This document shows positions 7,813-16,404 of a stretch of 64,000 nt of DNA, one piece after another. The DNA lies in NCBI GenBank assembly GCA_017577405.1, contig PIUA01000021.1, forward strand, positions 124,001 through 188,000, in the 5' to 3' direction. The position numbers were made by a program, and so were the translations under genes. This DNA is from Bacillota bacterium (lineage in GTDB: Bacteria; Bacillota; Limnochordia; Limnochordales; Limnochordaceae). The notes below the pieces were generated by a model. It was given only the letters and a program-made list of their open reading frames with translations, made no database searches and had not been told where the DNA came from. The stretch's first letter is position 1. The number at the start of each line of letters is the position of its first letter.

Positions 7813-8865
7813 ATGGCAGTGAAGCAAGGTGTGGGACCCATTCCAGAAGCGGAGCTGCGGAACCGCTGCATCACCATTCTCGAGACGGTGGGCATGCCCC
7901 GGGAGGCGGCGGAGCATGTGGCGGCCTGCCTGGTCTTGGCCGATCTGCGGGGCGTCTCCTCCCACGGTGTGACCCGTCTCCCCATCTACGTGGAGCGGAT
8001 CCAGCGGGGTTCCATTGATCCCAAGGCGACGCCTGCCGTTCTCCGGGAGGCGCCGGCCGCGGCCGCCCTCGACGGCCGGAAGGGCCATGGCATCCCCACG
8101 GGGGTGTTCGCCATGGACCTGGCCATCGAGAAGGCCCGGACAGCCGGTGTGGGCGTGGTCACCGTCCGCAACTCCAACCACTTCGGGATGGCCTGGTACT
8201 TCGTCAAGCGCGCGGTGGAGCAGGACATGATCGGGGTGGCTCTCTCCAACGCCGACTCCTTCGTCGCCCCCTGGGGGGCGGGCCGGCGGTACCTGGGCAC
8301 CAACCCCTTGGCCATCGGGCTGCCCGCGGGTGAGGAGGTGCCCGTTGGCCTCGACATGGCCACCAGCGTGGTCGCCCACGGGAAGATCAAGCTGGCCCAC
8401 GATGCCGGCCAGAGCATCCCCCTGGGGTGGGCGCTGGACAAGGACGGCAACCCCACCACCGACCCGGCGGCCGCCCTGGAAGGGGCGCTCCTCCCCTTTG
8501 GCGAGGCGAAGGGTTCGGCCATCTCCCTCATCATCGACCTGCTCTGCGGCCCGCTGGCCGGCGCCTTGACCGGGCCCTTCATCGCGCCGCTCTTCAGCGA
8601 GACGGACCGGCCCCAGGGTCTGGGCCATGTCTTCATGGCCATCAACGTGGCCGCCTTCACCGATCTGGAGACCTACAAGCGGGAGATGGATGAGGCCATC
8701 CGGCGGGTCCACGCGCTGCCGCCCGCGGCCGGTTTCGACCGGGTGCTGGTGCCGGGCGAGCTGGAGCTGGAGCGGGAGCGGGAGGCCCGGGAGAAGGGCG
8801 TCTACCTCCCGGAGCCCACGGCCCGGGAGCTGGAGGAGCTGGAGAAGCGCCTCAACCTGGCCTGA
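7813..8865 (+). CDS. Ldh-family (malate/L-lactate/ureidoglycolate type) NAD(P)-dependent dehydrogenase
   Basis: 350 residues of the Ldh_2/YlbC/AllD family, whose fold is unrelated to classical MDH/LDH. Recognisable blocks are DLRGVSSHGVTRLPIYVERIQ, VRNSNHFGMAWYF (containing the catalytic His), GTNPLAIGLPAG and LDMATSVVAHGKI. Members oxidise 2-hydroxy acids such as malate, L-lactate, ureidoglycolate or sugar acids. The context (TRAP transporter plus SDR) favours a hydroxy- or sugar-acid substrate. It is the last gene of the operon and converges with the VanW gene 21 bases away. Confidence 0.9.
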   Translation: MAVKQGVGPIPEAELRNRCITILETVGMPREAAEHVAACLVLADLRGVSSHGVTRLPIYVERIQRGSIDPKATPAVLREAPAAAALDGRKGHGIPTGVFAMDLAIEKARTAGVGVVTVRNSNHFGMAWYFVKRAVEQDMIGVALSNADSFVAPWGAGRRYLGTNPLAIGLPAGEEVPVGLDMATSVVAHGKIKLAHDAGQSIPLGWALDKDGNPTTDPAAALEGALLPFGEAKGSAISLIIDLLCGPLAGALTGPFIAPLFSETDRPQGLGHVFMAINVAAFTDLETYKREMDEAIRRVHALPPAAGFDRVLVPGELELEREREAREKGVYLPEPTARELEELEKRLNLA

Positions 8866-8886
8866 CCCGACCAGGAGCCAGCCCGG

Positions 8887-9831
8887 TCAGGGAGCGTACT
8901 CCACCACCTCCGGCCGGGGATGGTAGAGGGTGATGCCCAGATCGGTCTGGTGCCGCCGGCCGTCGGGCTCGACCGCGGTCAGCCAGGAGCGGATGCGGAG
9001 GCCGTCCAGACCCTGGATGGCGACCCGCTCCTGGCCTGTGGCCAGGTTGGCTTGGGGCCGACGGATGCGGCCGTGGGGCACCCGTTCCAAGATCTGGTGA
9101 TGCCACTCCACCAGAGGGGGTTCGTAGCCGCCGTAGAGGGCGACCGTCAACGTTCGGTCCTGGACCTCCGCCCAGAGGATGACCGGGCTTTCCCGGTCGT
9201 TCCGCAGGCGGAGGTCTTTGCTTGGGTAGGCGATGGCCGCATCCTGCCCCGGTGGCACGTAGGGGACCTGCATGCTGTGGGGGTGCCGTTCCTCGATGGT
9301 GAGCCCGGCCAGGACCGCGGCGTTGAAGAGGGCGGAGGCGACCTTGCAGATGCCTCCGCCAGGGGCGGCCACCACCTGGCCGCCCCGGTACTCGGGCCCG
9401 TCCCGGAAGCCCCGCTCGTAGGTGTAGGGACCCACCCGCTCGTTGAAGGAGAAGCGTTCCCCAGGCCGGAGGATCTGGCCTTGGAGGAGGGCCGCCCCCA
9501 GGCGGACGTTGGCCGCCTCCTCAAAGAGGAGCTCCCGCAGGTGGATCTGGTAGGCGCCCACCACCACCGGTGCCGCCAGCTCAGCCTGGAGCTGGAGCAA
9601 AGCCGGCGGAGGGGCCACCGACCAGGCCAGCCCGTCGGCCGTAGGCACGGAGTACAGGGTGGGATCGGGGAGCCCGGGGAGGCCGCAGGCCGCGGGGCCG
9701 TGGGTGAGGGATGCGGAGGGCTCGCCCCGCCAGGCCCGCACCGCCGCGAGGAGGCCGAGGGTGGCCACCAGGAGCAGCGCGGCCAGGATCCCCAGGAGCG
9801 TCCGGCGCCGGATCACCCAGACGGCCCGCAC
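8887..9831 (-). CDS. VanW-family membrane-anchored protein
   Basis: About 314 residues. One N-terminal membrane anchor (RRRTLLGILAALLLVATLGLLAA) is followed by an extracytoplasmic VanW domain with FNERVGPYTYERGF and AAPGGGICKVASALFNAAV, ending in a basic/polar tail. VanW proteins occur in envelope and vancomycin-resistance loci; the biochemical function is not known. The GTG start at 9831 is preferred because GAGGAGG lies 7 bases upstream. An ATG at 9873 would add 14 residues but has no ribosome site. It is divergent from nadE. Confidence 0.85.
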   Translation of the reverse strand: MRAVWVIRRRTLLGILAALLLVATLGLLAAVRAWRGEPSASLTHGPAACGLPGLPDPTLYSVPTADGLAWSVAPPPALLQLQAELAAPVVVGAYQIHLRELLFEEAANVRLGAALLQGQILRPGERFSFNERVGPYTYERGFRDGPEYRGGQVVAAPGGGICKVASALFNAAVLAGLTIEERHPHSMQVPYVPPGQDAAIAYPSKDLRLRNDRESPVILWAEVQDRTLTVALYGGYEPPLVEWHHQILERVPHGRIRRPQANLATGQERVAIQGLDGLRIRSWLTAVEPDGRRHQTDLGITLYHPRPEVVEYAP

Positions 9832-9905
9832 AGCCCCGCCTCCTCCGCCTCTCGGCCCGAGGGTTCGCTCCATCCTATGCGGGGGCGAGCTTGGCCACGC
9901 TGGGC

Positions 9906-9934
9906 TTGAGGCCGGGCGCGGGCTCTGTCAGAAT
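9906..9934 (+). promoter_or_regulatory. probable promoter of nadE
   Basis: TTGAGG (9906-9911), a 17-base spacer and CAGAAT (9929-9934) with an extended -10 TG. Confidence 0.45.
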
Positions 9935-9997
9935 GGAGCTGCAAGCCGTCGGGGCTGCCATCCGCCGGAGGCGGAAGGCGCCAAGGAGGGGTCTGCT

Positions 9998-10741
9998 ATG
10001 GATGCCGCTAAGGTGTGTACCCAGCTGATCCGCTGGCTGGAGGCCCAGCTCCAGCAGAGTGGGGCCCGGGGCTTTGTGGTGGGGCTTTCGGGCGGGCTCG
10101 ACTCGGCCGTCACCGCCGCCCTGGCCCAGAGGGCCGCGCCCGGCCATGTGTTGGGGCTGGTGATGCCCTGCCACAGCGACCCAGCCGACCAGGCCCATGC
10201 GGTCCAGGTGGCCCACCAGTTGGGAATCGAGTACCAGGTAATCGACCTGGGCCCTGTCTACGACGCCCTGGTGGAGCGCTTCCAGGCGACCCTTCCCCCT
10301 GGGGTGGATCCTGACCGGCTGCGGGTGGTCCAGGCCAACATCAAGCCCCGGCTCCGCATGCTCACCCTCTACCATGCGGCGGGGCTCCGGGGGTACTTGG
10401 TCTTGGGGACGGACAACCGGGCCGAGGTCTACACCGGCTACTTCACCAAGTACGGGGACGGCGGGGCGGACCTGTTGCCTCTGGCTGACCTGGTGAAGGG
10501 CGAGGTGCGGGCCCTGGGCCGCTACCTGGGGCTGCCGGAGGCGATCCTCCAGCGGACGCCCTCCGCAGGCCTCTGGGCTGACCAGAGCGACGAGGCGGAG
10601 ATGGGGCTCAGCTACGAGGCGCTGGACCGGTACCTCCTCACCGGCGAAGGGGACCCCGAGGTGGTGGCCCGCATCGAGGCCCTCCACCGGGCGACGGAGC
10701 ACAAGCGCCGCCTGCCCCCCTGGCCTGTCGTCGCCCGCTGA
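9998..10741 (+). CDS. nadE: ammonia-dependent NAD+ synthetase
   Basis: A 247-residue synthetase-only enzyme that converts deamido-NAD+, ATP and NH3 to NAD+. The ATP-pyrophosphatase P-loop SGGLDSA is near residue 31. Later come GTDNRAEVYTGYFTKYGDGGADLLPLADLVKGEV and the C-terminal HKRRLPP. There is no N-terminal nitrilase-type glutaminase domain, so it uses free ammonia. The ATG follows AAGGAGG, which discards the longer upstream reading frame. A terminator follows. Confidence 0.95.
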   Translation: MDAAKVCTQLIRWLEAQLQQSGARGFVVGLSGGLDSAVTAALAQRAAPGHVLGLVMPCHSDPADQAHAVQVAHQLGIEYQVIDLGPVYDALVERFQATLPPGVDPDRLRVVQANIKPRLRMLTLYHAAGLRGYLVLGTDNRAEVYTGYFTKYGDGGADLLPLADLVKGEVRALGRYLGLPEAILQRTPSAGLWADQSDEAEMGLSYEALDRYLLTGEGDPEVVARIEALHRATEHKRRLPPWPVVAR

Positions 10742-10783
10742 GGGGCTGGCGCCCGCCTCGCGCCGTCCCACCCCATCGGCTCC

Positions 10784-10814
10784 AAGGCGCCCAGGAGGGC
10801 GCCTTCTCTTCTTT
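10784..10814 (+). terminator. rho-independent terminator of nadE
   Basis: AAGGCGCC (10784-10791) and GGCGCCTT (10798-10805) form a stem, followed by CTCTTCTTT. Confidence 0.8.
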
Positions 10815-10915
10815 CGGAGGCAACTCCCCATGATGTATGATGAAGACGGATCCTTCTTTTATGACAGGCCGCCGTTCTTCCACAGAAGCTGCGGTTGGAC
10901 AGGGGGCATCGTGGC

Positions 10916-12637
10916 GTGCAACCGATCGATCTCGTCTTCCGGTTCGGCGGCGAATCGGGTGAGGGTGTCATCAGCTGCGGTGAGATCTTCGCCCAGGCCG
11001 CGGCTCGGGCCGGGCGGGAGATCTACACCGTTCGCACCTTTCCGGCAGAGATTCGGGGAGGCCATGCCGTCTACCAGGTCCGGGTCGGCGACGACCTCCT
11101 TCTCTCCCAGGGCGATCGGGTGGATGTGCTGGTCGCCTTCAACGGGGAAGGGTACGAGAAGGGCCTGCCCGACCTCCGACCCGGGGGGATCCTGGTCTGC
11201 GACGGGGACCAGGTGACCCCCGATCCGTCCTTCGACGGGACGGCCTATCCCATCCCCTTCACCACCCTGGCCCGGGATCAGGTGGGCTCCTTGCGGGCGA
11301 AGAACATGGTGGTCCTCGGGGCGGTGGCCGAACTCTTCGACCTGCCCCGGGAGGTGCTCTTCAGCCTGGTGGCCCAGCGCTTCGCCCGGAAGGGGGAAGA
11401 GGCCCAAGAGGCCAACCGGCGGGCGCTGGAGGCGGGCGCTGCCTACGTCCGGGACCACGTAACCAAGCAGGATCCCTACCGGATCGGGACGGGCCCTCAC
11501 ACGGGGCGGGTGGTTCTCTCGGGCAATGAGGCGGTGGCGCTGGGGGCTCTGGCGGCAGGGCTCACCTTCTTCGCCGGCTACCCCATCACGCCCGCCTCGG
11601 ACATCATGGAGAACCTGGTGCGCTGGCTCCCCCAGGTGGGCGGGCGGCTGGTCCAGGCGGAAGATGAGATCGCCGCCCTGGCCATGGTTTTGGGCGCCTC
11701 CTTCGGCGGGGCGCGGGCCATGACGGCCACCTCGGGCCCCGGCCTCTCCCTCATGGTGGAACTCCTCGGGCTGGCCTCCGCGGCGGAGTTGCCGGCGGTG
11801 GTGGTGGATGTCCAACGGGCGGGACCCAGCACGGGCATGCCCACCAAGGAGGAGCAGGGTGATCTCAACCTGGCCGTCTGGGGCGCCCACGGCGAAGGCC
11901 CCCGGATCGTCTTGGGCGCCACCAGTGTGGCCGACGCTTTCCAGACGACGGTGCAGGCCTTCGACCTCGCGGAGCGGTACCAGTGCCCGGTGATCGTCCT
12001 TTCGGACCAGTTCCTGGGCTTCCGGAAGGCGAGCGTGGCGCCGCCGCCGGTGGACGAGATCCGGCCCAGCTACCGGATCCTGGCCCGGCGAAACGGTGCG
12101 TACCGGCGCTTCCAGCTCACCGAGTCGGGCATCTCCCCCGCGGCGGTGCCCGGCATGGTGGGTCTCCAGCACGTGATCACCGGCCTGGAACACGACGAGT
12201 TCGGCCGGCCGGCCTACGATCCGGCTCGTCGGACCCAGATGATGGCCAAGCGGGCCCGGAAGATGGCCCTGGCCGCCCAGGAACCGGGGATGACCCGGCG
12301 GTGGGGCCACCCCGAGCCCGTCTTGGGGGTTCTGGGCTGGGGCTCCCAGGAAGGGGTGATCCGGGAGGCGGTCGCTCGGGCCAACCGGGAGGGGTACCGG
12401 GTCGCCGCGCTCCACACCCGGATGCTCTGGCCGCTCCCCCACGGTGAGATCCGCGCCTTCCTCCGCCAGGTGAAAGCCGTTCTGGTGCCGGAGGTCAACT
12501 TCAGCGGCCAGTTCGCCAACCTGCTCAGGACCCAGTTCACCATCGAACCCCACCGGTTGACCAAGTCGGATGGGCTTCCCTTCCGGCCCGTGGACATCTA
12601 CGAGAAGATCAAAGAGGTGTATCCTGATGGCCGCTAG
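10916..12637 (+). CDS. korA: 2-oxoacid:ferredoxin oxidoreductase, fused gamma-alpha subunit (first copy)
   Basis: 573 residues. The N-terminal gamma domain (FRFGGESGEGVISCGEIFAQAAARAG) joins the alpha/pyrimidine-binding domain. Residues about 220-235 carry FFAGYPITPASDIMENL, the OFOR YPITP motif, and ATSGPGLSLMVE and PTKEEQGDL follow. With KorB it decarboxylates 2-oxoglutarate or a related 2-oxoacid to an acyl-CoA and reduces ferredoxin. The GTG at 10916 is chosen from AGGGGG upstream; a TTG at 10895 has no ribosome site. It overlaps korB by 11 bases. Confidence 0.9.
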   Translation: MQPIDLVFRFGGESGEGVISCGEIFAQAAARAGREIYTVRTFPAEIRGGHAVYQVRVGDDLLLSQGDRVDVLVAFNGEGYEKGLPDLRPGGILVCDGDQVTPDPSFDGTAYPIPFTTLARDQVGSLRAKNMVVLGAVAELFDLPREVLFSLVAQRFARKGEEAQEANRRALEAGAAYVRDHVTKQDPYRIGTGPHTGRVVLSGNEAVALGALAAGLTFFAGYPITPASDIMENLVRWLPQVGGRLVQAEDEIAALAMVLGASFGGARAMTATSGPGLSLMVELLGLASAAELPAVVVDVQRAGPSTGMPTKEEQGDLNLAVWGAHGEGPRIVLGATSVADAFQTTVQAFDLAERYQCPVIVLSDQFLGFRKASVAPPPVDEIRPSYRILARRNGAYRRFQLTESGISPAAVPGMVGLQHVITGLEHDEFGRPAYDPARRTQMMAKRARKMALAAQEPGMTRRWGHPEPVLGVLGWGSQEGVIREAVARANREGYRVAALHTRMLWPLPHGEIRAFLRQVKAVLVPEVNFSGQFANLLRTQFTIEPHRLTKSDGLPFRPVDIYEKIKEVYPDGR

Positions 12638-13475
12638 CCTCGTTCCCAAGATCTATCGGAGTGCCAACAAGCCCACCTGGTGCCCGGGCTGTGGGGACTA
12701 TGGGGTGCTGGAGGCGACCACCCGGGCCCTGGCCACGCTCCAGGTGGAACCCCACCGGGTGGCGGTCGTCTCGGGGATCGGCTGTTCTTCCCGGTTCCCC
12801 ATCTTCCTCAACGCGTACGGCTTCCACAGCGTCCACGGCCGGGTGCTCCCCATCGCGACGGGGCTCAAGGTGGCCAACCCGGAGCTGACGGTGCTGGCCG
12901 TGGGCGGGGACGGGGACGGTCTGGCCATCGGCGCCGGGCACTTTCCCCACGCGGCCCGGAGGAATCCGGACATCACCTACATAATGATGGACAACTCCAT
13001 TTACGGTCTGACCAAGGGCCAGATTTCGCCCACCAGCCGTCTCCAGCAGCGTTCCTCCACCACCCCCTGGGGGAACGTGGACCGGCCCCTCAACCCTGTG
13101 GCCATGGCGGTCGCGGCCGGCGCCTCCTTCGTCGCCCGGGGGGTCTCCTGGGCGGTGGCGGAGCTGGCCGATCTGATCCGGCAGGGGATCGAGCACCGGG
13201 GCTTCGCCTTCATCCACGCGGTCAGCCCCTGCCCCACCTTCAACAACACCTTGGCCCAGATCAAGCCCCGGGTCGCGCCCCTTCCCCAGGGGTACGATCC
13301 CACCGACCCGGTCCGAGCCTTCGAACTCGCGCTCCACACCGAGGCCCTCCACACGGGCGTCCTCTACCGGGAGCCGGAGACCATCCCCTACGAGGAGCGC
13401 CTGGCCGCGCTGGAGCCGCCCACGGTTCAGGATCGGCAGACCTTCCTGCAGAGCCTTATCGACGCGTATCGTTGA
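12627..13475 (+). CDS. korB: 2-oxoacid:ferredoxin oxidoreductase, beta (TPP) subunit (first copy)
   Basis: 282 residues that bind thiamine diphosphate and one [4Fe-4S] cluster. WCPGCGDYGVLEA gives two cluster cysteines, and Cys is also seen in GIGCSSRFP and SPCPTFNN. The TPP/Mg motif GGDGDGLAIGAGHF is followed by DNSIYGLTKGQISPTS. It starts inside the korA stop region, with AAAGAGGTG as ribosome site. It is the partner of the preceding gene in a two-gene unit. Confidence 0.93.
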   Translation: MAASLVPKIYRSANKPTWCPGCGDYGVLEATTRALATLQVEPHRVAVVSGIGCSSRFPIFLNAYGFHSVHGRVLPIATGLKVANPELTVLAVGGDGDGLAIGAGHFPHAARRNPDITYIMMDNSIYGLTKGQISPTSRLQQRSSTTPWGNVDRPLNPVAMAVAAGASFVARGVSWAVAELADLIRQGIEHRGFAFIHAVSPCPTFNNTLAQIKPRVAPLPQGYDPTDPVRAFELALHTEALHTGVLYREPETIPYEERLAALEPPTVQDRQTFLQSLIDAYR

Positions 13476-13489
13476 CGGTGTCGGAGGAT

Positions 13490-13507
13490 GGGGAGCGTTG
13501 ACTCCCC
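13490..13507 (+). other. short hairpin after korB
   Basis: GGGGAG and CTCCCC around a 6-base loop, 15 bases past the korB stop. There is no T-run, so its role as a terminator is uncertain. Confidence 0.4.
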
Positions 13508-13519
13508 ACCCTGGAATCT

Positions 13520-13574
13520 TTCGAGCCCCAGCCCAAGTCTTTCGACAGACGGGCTGGGGCCTCCGTGCTATCCT
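13520..13574 (+). promoter_or_regulatory. Spo0A-type promoter of spoIIE (0A box, 21-bp spacer)
   Basis: TTCGACA at 13541-13547 is an exact reverse-strand 0A box (TGTCGAA). A second, weaker TTCGAGC lies exactly 21 bases earlier (13520). TCGACA (13542-13547) and an extended -10 TGCTATCCT (hexamer 13569-13574) are separated by 21 bases. Over-long spacers with 0A boxes at the -35 are known for Spo0A-activated sigma-A promoters in B. subtilis, including spoIIE. A perfect 10-bp inverted repeat (13525-13534 with 13551-13560) flanks the main box. Confidence 0.6.
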
Positions 13575-13687
13575 GAGGCCGCATCGCTCCCCTCAACGCT
13601 TGGCGACCGGCGGGGCAGCCTGTGGGTACGGCTGCCCCTCCTTCGTCCAACGTTGAGCCACCCCACCGTCCCAGGGGAGGCGGGCCT

Positions 13688-16066
13688 ATGGCCTCAGAGG
13701 CCTCTTCCGATCACCTGGCCTCACGGATGTTCACGCCTCGAGCCCGGAGCCAGCCCGTAGGGGACCGGGCCTTCCGCCTGCGCCGCCTGGCATCCGTAGC
13801 CGCCTTCGGTGTCGCGGCCTGGCTCCTGGCGGGCTTCACCTTTCCCGGCCTTCCCGGAAGCCTGTGGGCGGCCGCCCTCGGGGCGGCCGCCTTGGCCCAA
13901 GGGAGCCGGGCAGCCGGGGGAGCCGTGGTGTTGGGCTTGGTGCTCGCGGGGTTCGCGGGCAGCCCGGCGGCTGGGCGGGAGGTGGTGGTGCTCCTTGCCT
14001 TCGCCCTGGTGGAGCTGGCCCGGCATCGCCCGAGTCCCAACGGCCCGGGAGCCTCTCTCGGGCAGGCGGCCCTTCTTCTCGTCCTCCAAGGGGCGGTGGG
14101 GTTGCCGACGGCCTTGGCGGCCGGGGATGGCCTGGAGGCGTTCAAGACCGCGGTGGGCCCCGCCCTGGCCATTGCAGCCGCCTTCCTCCTCTGGGTGCCC
14201 CTGACCGGCCCAGCGTGGGCGGGCCGCCCGGCCCGGCTGCTCGGCCTGGGGCTGCTCCTCGCGCTCGGGGCCGGCGCCCTCTGGCGTTGGACGGGAACGC
14301 CCCTCCACCCGGCGTGGCTGGGCGCCTCCCTTTTGGTCCAGGGGGCGGCCTGGGCGGGCGGCGCGGGCGCGGGGGCGGGCATGGGTCTGGCCATCGGCGC
14401 GGTCTGGGTTTGGAGCCACGACTCCCCGGCGGCTTGGGCCAGCCTCCTGGGTTTGGCGGGTCTGGTGGGCGGCATGGCCCGCCCCTTGGGCCGGGCGGGG
14501 GTCCTGGTCGGCTTTTGGTTCGGCCTGCTCATGACCACGCCCCAGGTCGCCGATCCATGGATCCTCGACCAACTTCTGGTCTCCGCGGGCGCCGCCACCC
14601 TTCTGGCGGCTCTGGTGCCCAAGAGGCTCCTCCGGCGGTGGCAGGCGGCCTGGCTGGGGGAAGAGGAAGCCCCCACCGCCACCCAAGTGCGGGCCCGGGT
14701 TGGGGCCGAACTGCGGAAGGTGAGCCGGCTCTACGAGCGGATGGCCCGGGAGCTGGAACCGGACGGCCCCGCCCGGCCCGATGAAGCGATGGGCCAGTTC
14801 ATCCAGGCCCTGCACGGTGCCGCCTGCCAGGGCTGCCCTGCCCTCGAGCGATGCTGGGGCCGGGAGATGTATACCACCTACTGGGGGATGGTGGAGCTGG
14901 TGGGCGCGCTGGAGCACCTCCAGCCTCCCCTCACCCCAGAGCGCCTGCCCCAGCGCCTGGCCCTCCGCTGCACCCGCCATGACCGGCTCGTCCGGGGCCT
15001 GAACCAGACTCTTCCCTCCTTCCAGGCCGGCCGCCGGACCCTGCGCGACGAGGGGGCCCCGGCTCTCCTCCCCCAGCAGTTGCGGGCCCTAGCCGGCCTG
15101 GTGGAGGCGGCGGCCGCCCGGGTAGAGGAGGAGGGCCTGGAGGCGGAGGAGGTGGAGGAGGCCCTCCGGCAGAGCCTGGCCCAGGTGGCCCCGGTCCAAA
15201 CGGTGCGGTGCACCCGGGTGGGCCCGAACCGGTACCGGGTGAGGGTGCGCCTCCGGACGGGCTGCCCCCATCCAGGTTTCTGCCAGGTGGGGCTCGCCCC
15301 GGTGGTCTCCCGGCGCCTGGGCCGCCCCTACGCGGTCTGGCAGGCCACCTGCACCGGGGGTGAAGGAAAGGGCTGCCGTTTTGAGCTCCTGCCCCAGCGG
15401 CGTTTTCGCCTGGAGGTGGCCGACGCGGCCCTCCAGCGGGCGGGAGAGCTCCACTCGGGGGATACGGTGGCCCGGATGGAGTTGGCCGACGGGCGGGTGG
15501 CGGTGCTCCTCAGCGACGGCATGGGCTCGGGTTTGAGCGCCTGGCAGGCCAGCCGGACCGCGGTCCATCTCTTGCGCTCCTTCCTGGAGGCAGGTCTGGC
15601 CGTCGAGCCCTCGGTCCAGATGGTGAACCGCCTCCTGCGGGCCCGGACCCACCAGGTTCGCTTCGCCACCCTCGATCTGCTGGTGGTCGATCTGTATACG
15701 GGCCAGGCCCAGTTCCTCAAGCTGGGGGCCGCCCCCTCCCTGGTCATCCGGCGGGGGGAGGTGGAGGTGGTGGAGGCGGAGAACCCTCCCGCGGGGGCGG
15801 TGGACGGGTTCCAAACGGAGGTTCAGACCCTCACCCTCGGCCCCGACGATCGGGTGATCCTGGCCAGCGACGGGCTCTGGGAGCTGGGGGAGGGCCACCG
15901 GTCCGAGTGGCTGGCGGAGACCGTGGCCCACTTCCGGGCCGAGGAGCCCGCGGTCCTGGCCGAGCTTCTGGCCGCCCGGGCCCGGGAGCTCTGTCCCCGC
16001 GGCGTTCCCGACGACGCCACGGTGGTGGTCGCCCGGCTCCGGCCGGATCCCGACGCGCGCCGCTGA
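13688..16066 (+). CDS. spoIIE: stage II sporulation protein E, PP2C-type phosphatase
   Basis: 792 residues. About ten N-terminal membrane segments (first ~320 residues) lead to a central region with a Cys-containing segment (QGCPALERCW) and a C-terminal PP2C/SpoIIE phosphatase domain. The Mg2+-binding acidic motifs are HSGDTVARM, LLSDGMGSG, ILASDGLWEL and PDDATVVVARL. In B. subtilis SpoIIE dephosphorylates SpoIIAA to activate sigma-F in the forespore and acts in polar division with FtsZ. The size matches the family. The ATG at 13688 follows GGGGAGG. A Spo0A-type promoter lies upstream. This is direct evidence for an endospore-forming ancestry. Confidence 0.95.
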   Translation: MASEASSDHLASRMFTPRARSQPVGDRAFRLRRLASVAAFGVAAWLLAGFTFPGLPGSLWAAALGAAALAQGSRAAGGAVVLGLVLAGFAGSPAAGREVVVLLAFALVELARHRPSPNGPGASLGQAALLLVLQGAVGLPTALAAGDGLEAFKTAVGPALAIAAAFLLWVPLTGPAWAGRPARLLGLGLLLALGAGALWRWTGTPLHPAWLGASLLVQGAAWAGGAGAGAGMGLAIGAVWVWSHDSPAAWASLLGLAGLVGGMARPLGRAGVLVGFWFGLLMTTPQVADPWILDQLLVSAGAATLLAALVPKRLLRRWQAAWLGEEEAPTATQVRARVGAELRKVSRLYERMARELEPDGPARPDEAMGQFIQALHGAACQGCPALERCWGREMYTTYWGMVELVGALEHLQPPLTPERLPQRLALRCTRHDRLVRGLNQTLPSFQAGRRTLRDEGAPALLPQQLRALAGLVEAAAARVEEEGLEAEEVEEALRQSLAQVAPVQTVRCTRVGPNRYRVRVRLRTGCPHPGFCQVGLAPVVSRRLGRPYAVWQATCTGGEGKGCRFELLPQRRFRLEVADAALQRAGELHSGDTVARMELADGRVAVLLSDGMGSGLSAWQASRTAVHLLRSFLEAGLAVEPSVQMVNRLLRARTHQVRFATLDLLVVDLYTGQAQFLKLGAAPSLVIRRGEVEVVEAENPPAGAVDGFQTEVQTLTLGPDDRVILASDGLWELGEGHRSEWLAETVAHFRAEEPAVLAELLAARARELCPRGVPDDATVVVARLRPDPDARR

Positions 16067-16204
16067 ACCCGCCAGCCCCGCTCCTCCTGGCCCCCGGCTC
16101 CTGGGCTCCCCTGCAAGGTAGCCCTTCCCCGCGGCCGGAACCCTCTTTCCCCCGGTGACCACCCCGTCCGGCTGAGCCTGACGGCGCCGCGCGGGGAAGG
16201 TTCG

Positions 16205-16233
16205 TTGTTGGGTAGGAACCACTATGGTATAAT
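16205..16233 (+). promoter_or_regulatory. sigma-A promoter of ftsH
   Basis: TTGTTG (16205-16210), a 17-base spacer and a perfect TATAAT (16228-16233). Transcription should begin near 16240, giving a leader of about 165 bases. The stretch 16067-16204 before it holds nothing recognisable. Confidence 0.9.
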
Positions 16234-16332
16234 ACTGACGAATGGACCGGCCGGCTGGGACAGGCAGATTCCGCCGGCTCGCCGTCTCTCATGCCGGACG
16301 TACGGGGCAAGCGCATGCTTTTCGTGGTCAGC

Positions 16333-16378
16333 GGGCGGACCAGGCCGAACGATGAAGCGTCACTGGCCCGCCCCTTTT
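16333..16378 (+). promoter_or_regulatory. terminator-like hairpin in the ftsH leader
   Basis: GGGCGGACCAG (16333-16343) pairs with CTGGCCCGCCC (16363-16373), with one A-C mismatch and a 19-base loop. It is followed by CTTTT, 26 bases before the ftsH start. This could attenuate ftsH transcription or terminate a short leader RNA. Confidence 0.5.
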
Positions 16379-16404
16379 CTTCGTAGGTGAGGGGAGGGCA
16401 CGCT

